Positions 63,682 to 64,000 of a stretch of 64,000 bases of DNA are shown piece after piece. The position numbers and the translations under genes were made by a program. Within the stretch, counting starts at the first letter, position 1. Each line of letters opens with the position of its first letter. The notes below the pieces were generated by a model, which saw nothing but the letters and a program-made list of their open reading frames with translations, did not search any database and was not told the DNA's origin. Source of the stretch: Cytophagales bacterium (lineage in GTDB: Bacteria; Bacteroidota; Bacteroidia; Cytophagales; Cyclobacteriaceae); assembly GCA_022360055.1 (NCBI GenBank), contig JAKSDO010000266.1:1-64000 (forward strand), read 5' to 3'.

Positions 63682-64000
63682 ATGCCTAAACCATTAATAC
63701 TTATTTCCAACGACGATGGAATCAATTCGGGCGGGCTGCGTTTGCTCGTAGAATTAATGCAACAATTGGGCGATGTCATCGTCGTAGCCCCGGACAGCCC
63801 CCAATCCGGTATGGGGCATGCAATTACAATTGGCAATACGCTCCGGTTGAGCGAATCGCATGTATTCGACGGAATAAAGGCGTACCAATGCTCCGGAACC
63901 CCGGCAGATTGTGTAAAAATCGCCAAAGGATTTGCCATGAAAGAGCGAAAACCGGATTTGCTGGTCAGTGGCATTAACCATGGCAGCAATACCTCCATAA
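63682..64000 (+). CDS. surE: 5'-Nucleotidase SurE, 5' part (runs off the right edge)
   Basis: The first 106 codons of SurE. The metal motif LISNDDG (7-13) is at the right place, followed by INSGG, VAPDSPQSGMGHAIT (43-57) with metal-site serine, and CSGTPADCVKIA (74-85), DLLVSGINHGSN. SurE removes phosphate from nucleoside monophosphates. No stop is reached before the window ends, so the gene is cut by the boundary, not broken. Confidence 0.95.
   Translation, partial: MPKPLILISNDDGINSGGLRLLVELMQQLGDVIVVAPDSPQSGMGHAITIGNTLRLSESHVFDGIKAYQCSGTPADCVKIAKGFAMKERKPDLLVSGINHGSNTSI

Overview
The window comes from the chromosome of a member of the Bacteroidota, most likely of the order Cytophagales (an inference). 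The signs are: a Bat-type VWA/TPR operon; DUF4301, DUF4251, DUF5683 and DUF2807-type proteins; the gene order parA-parB-DUF5683-dapB-lepB; a ribosomal protein THX gene; and repeated promoters with the Bacteroidota form TTTG, 19-21 bases, TAnnTTTG (before tRNA-Ser, the bat genes, the toxin-antitoxin pair, cca and the SRP RNA). There are no rRNA genes, CRISPR arrays, complete insertion sequences or prophage. Most of the window is housekeeping sequence.

Layout. 0-0.6 kb: two tandem copies of a GIY-YIG nuclease gene, each joined to a fragment that looks like the 5' half of a tRNA-Pro, beside tRNA-Ser(GCT). 0.7-4.4 kb: a short bat operon and a secreted MORN/YwqK-repeat protein. 4.4-8.4 kb: purC, two tandem 90-bp repeats, a STAS protein, RNase Z, a YhhQ-type transporter and a TrmH-type methyltransferase. 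8.4-12.3 kb: a BamA/TamA-type outer-membrane protein split by a frameshift in an A8 tract, hemF and a PAP2 phosphatase. 12.3-17.2 kb: a LytTR regulator, pcm, a thioesterase and proB-proA. 17.2-23.5 kb: dnaA, diverging from the two methylmalonyl-CoA mutase subunits. 23.5-30 kb: a nucleotidyltransferase, lpd, fabG, a VWA membrane protein and a DUF2807-like protein.

30-33 kb is the main accessory spot: a toxin-antitoxin pair of the PanAT type (an MqsR-like toxin followed by an antitoxin with an MqsA-like HTH and a Panacea/DUF4065 domain), a palindromic operator over its promoter, gene-poor sequence and tRNA-Leu(GAG). 33-45.6 kb: a LamG-OmpA protein, DUF4251, a U32 (TrhP-like) protein, an aminotransferase with prephenate dehydrogenase, an apiosidase-like glycosidase, DUF4301, a GH2 glycosidase and an MFS transporter. 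45.7-51.9 kb: an SLC13 transporter, ribosomal protein THX, the SRP RNA, an FtsE-like ATPase, an ECF sigma/anti-sigma/adhesin operon and a TPR protein. 52-64 kb: cca, pyrG, yidC, parA, parB, DUF5683, dapB, lepB, ribBA, an unknown secreted protein and the start of surE.

The most unusual signals are: (1) a dispersed 90-bp (30-codon) cassette in four copies, each ending exactly at an ATG, with a hairpin and traces of coding; (2) the GIY-YIG/tRNA-half tandem unit; (3) the PanAT pair and its operator; (4) the A8 frameshift in the outer-membrane protein gene; (5) a terminator-like hairpin in the cca leader. All identifications come from reading the sequence; no database search was run.
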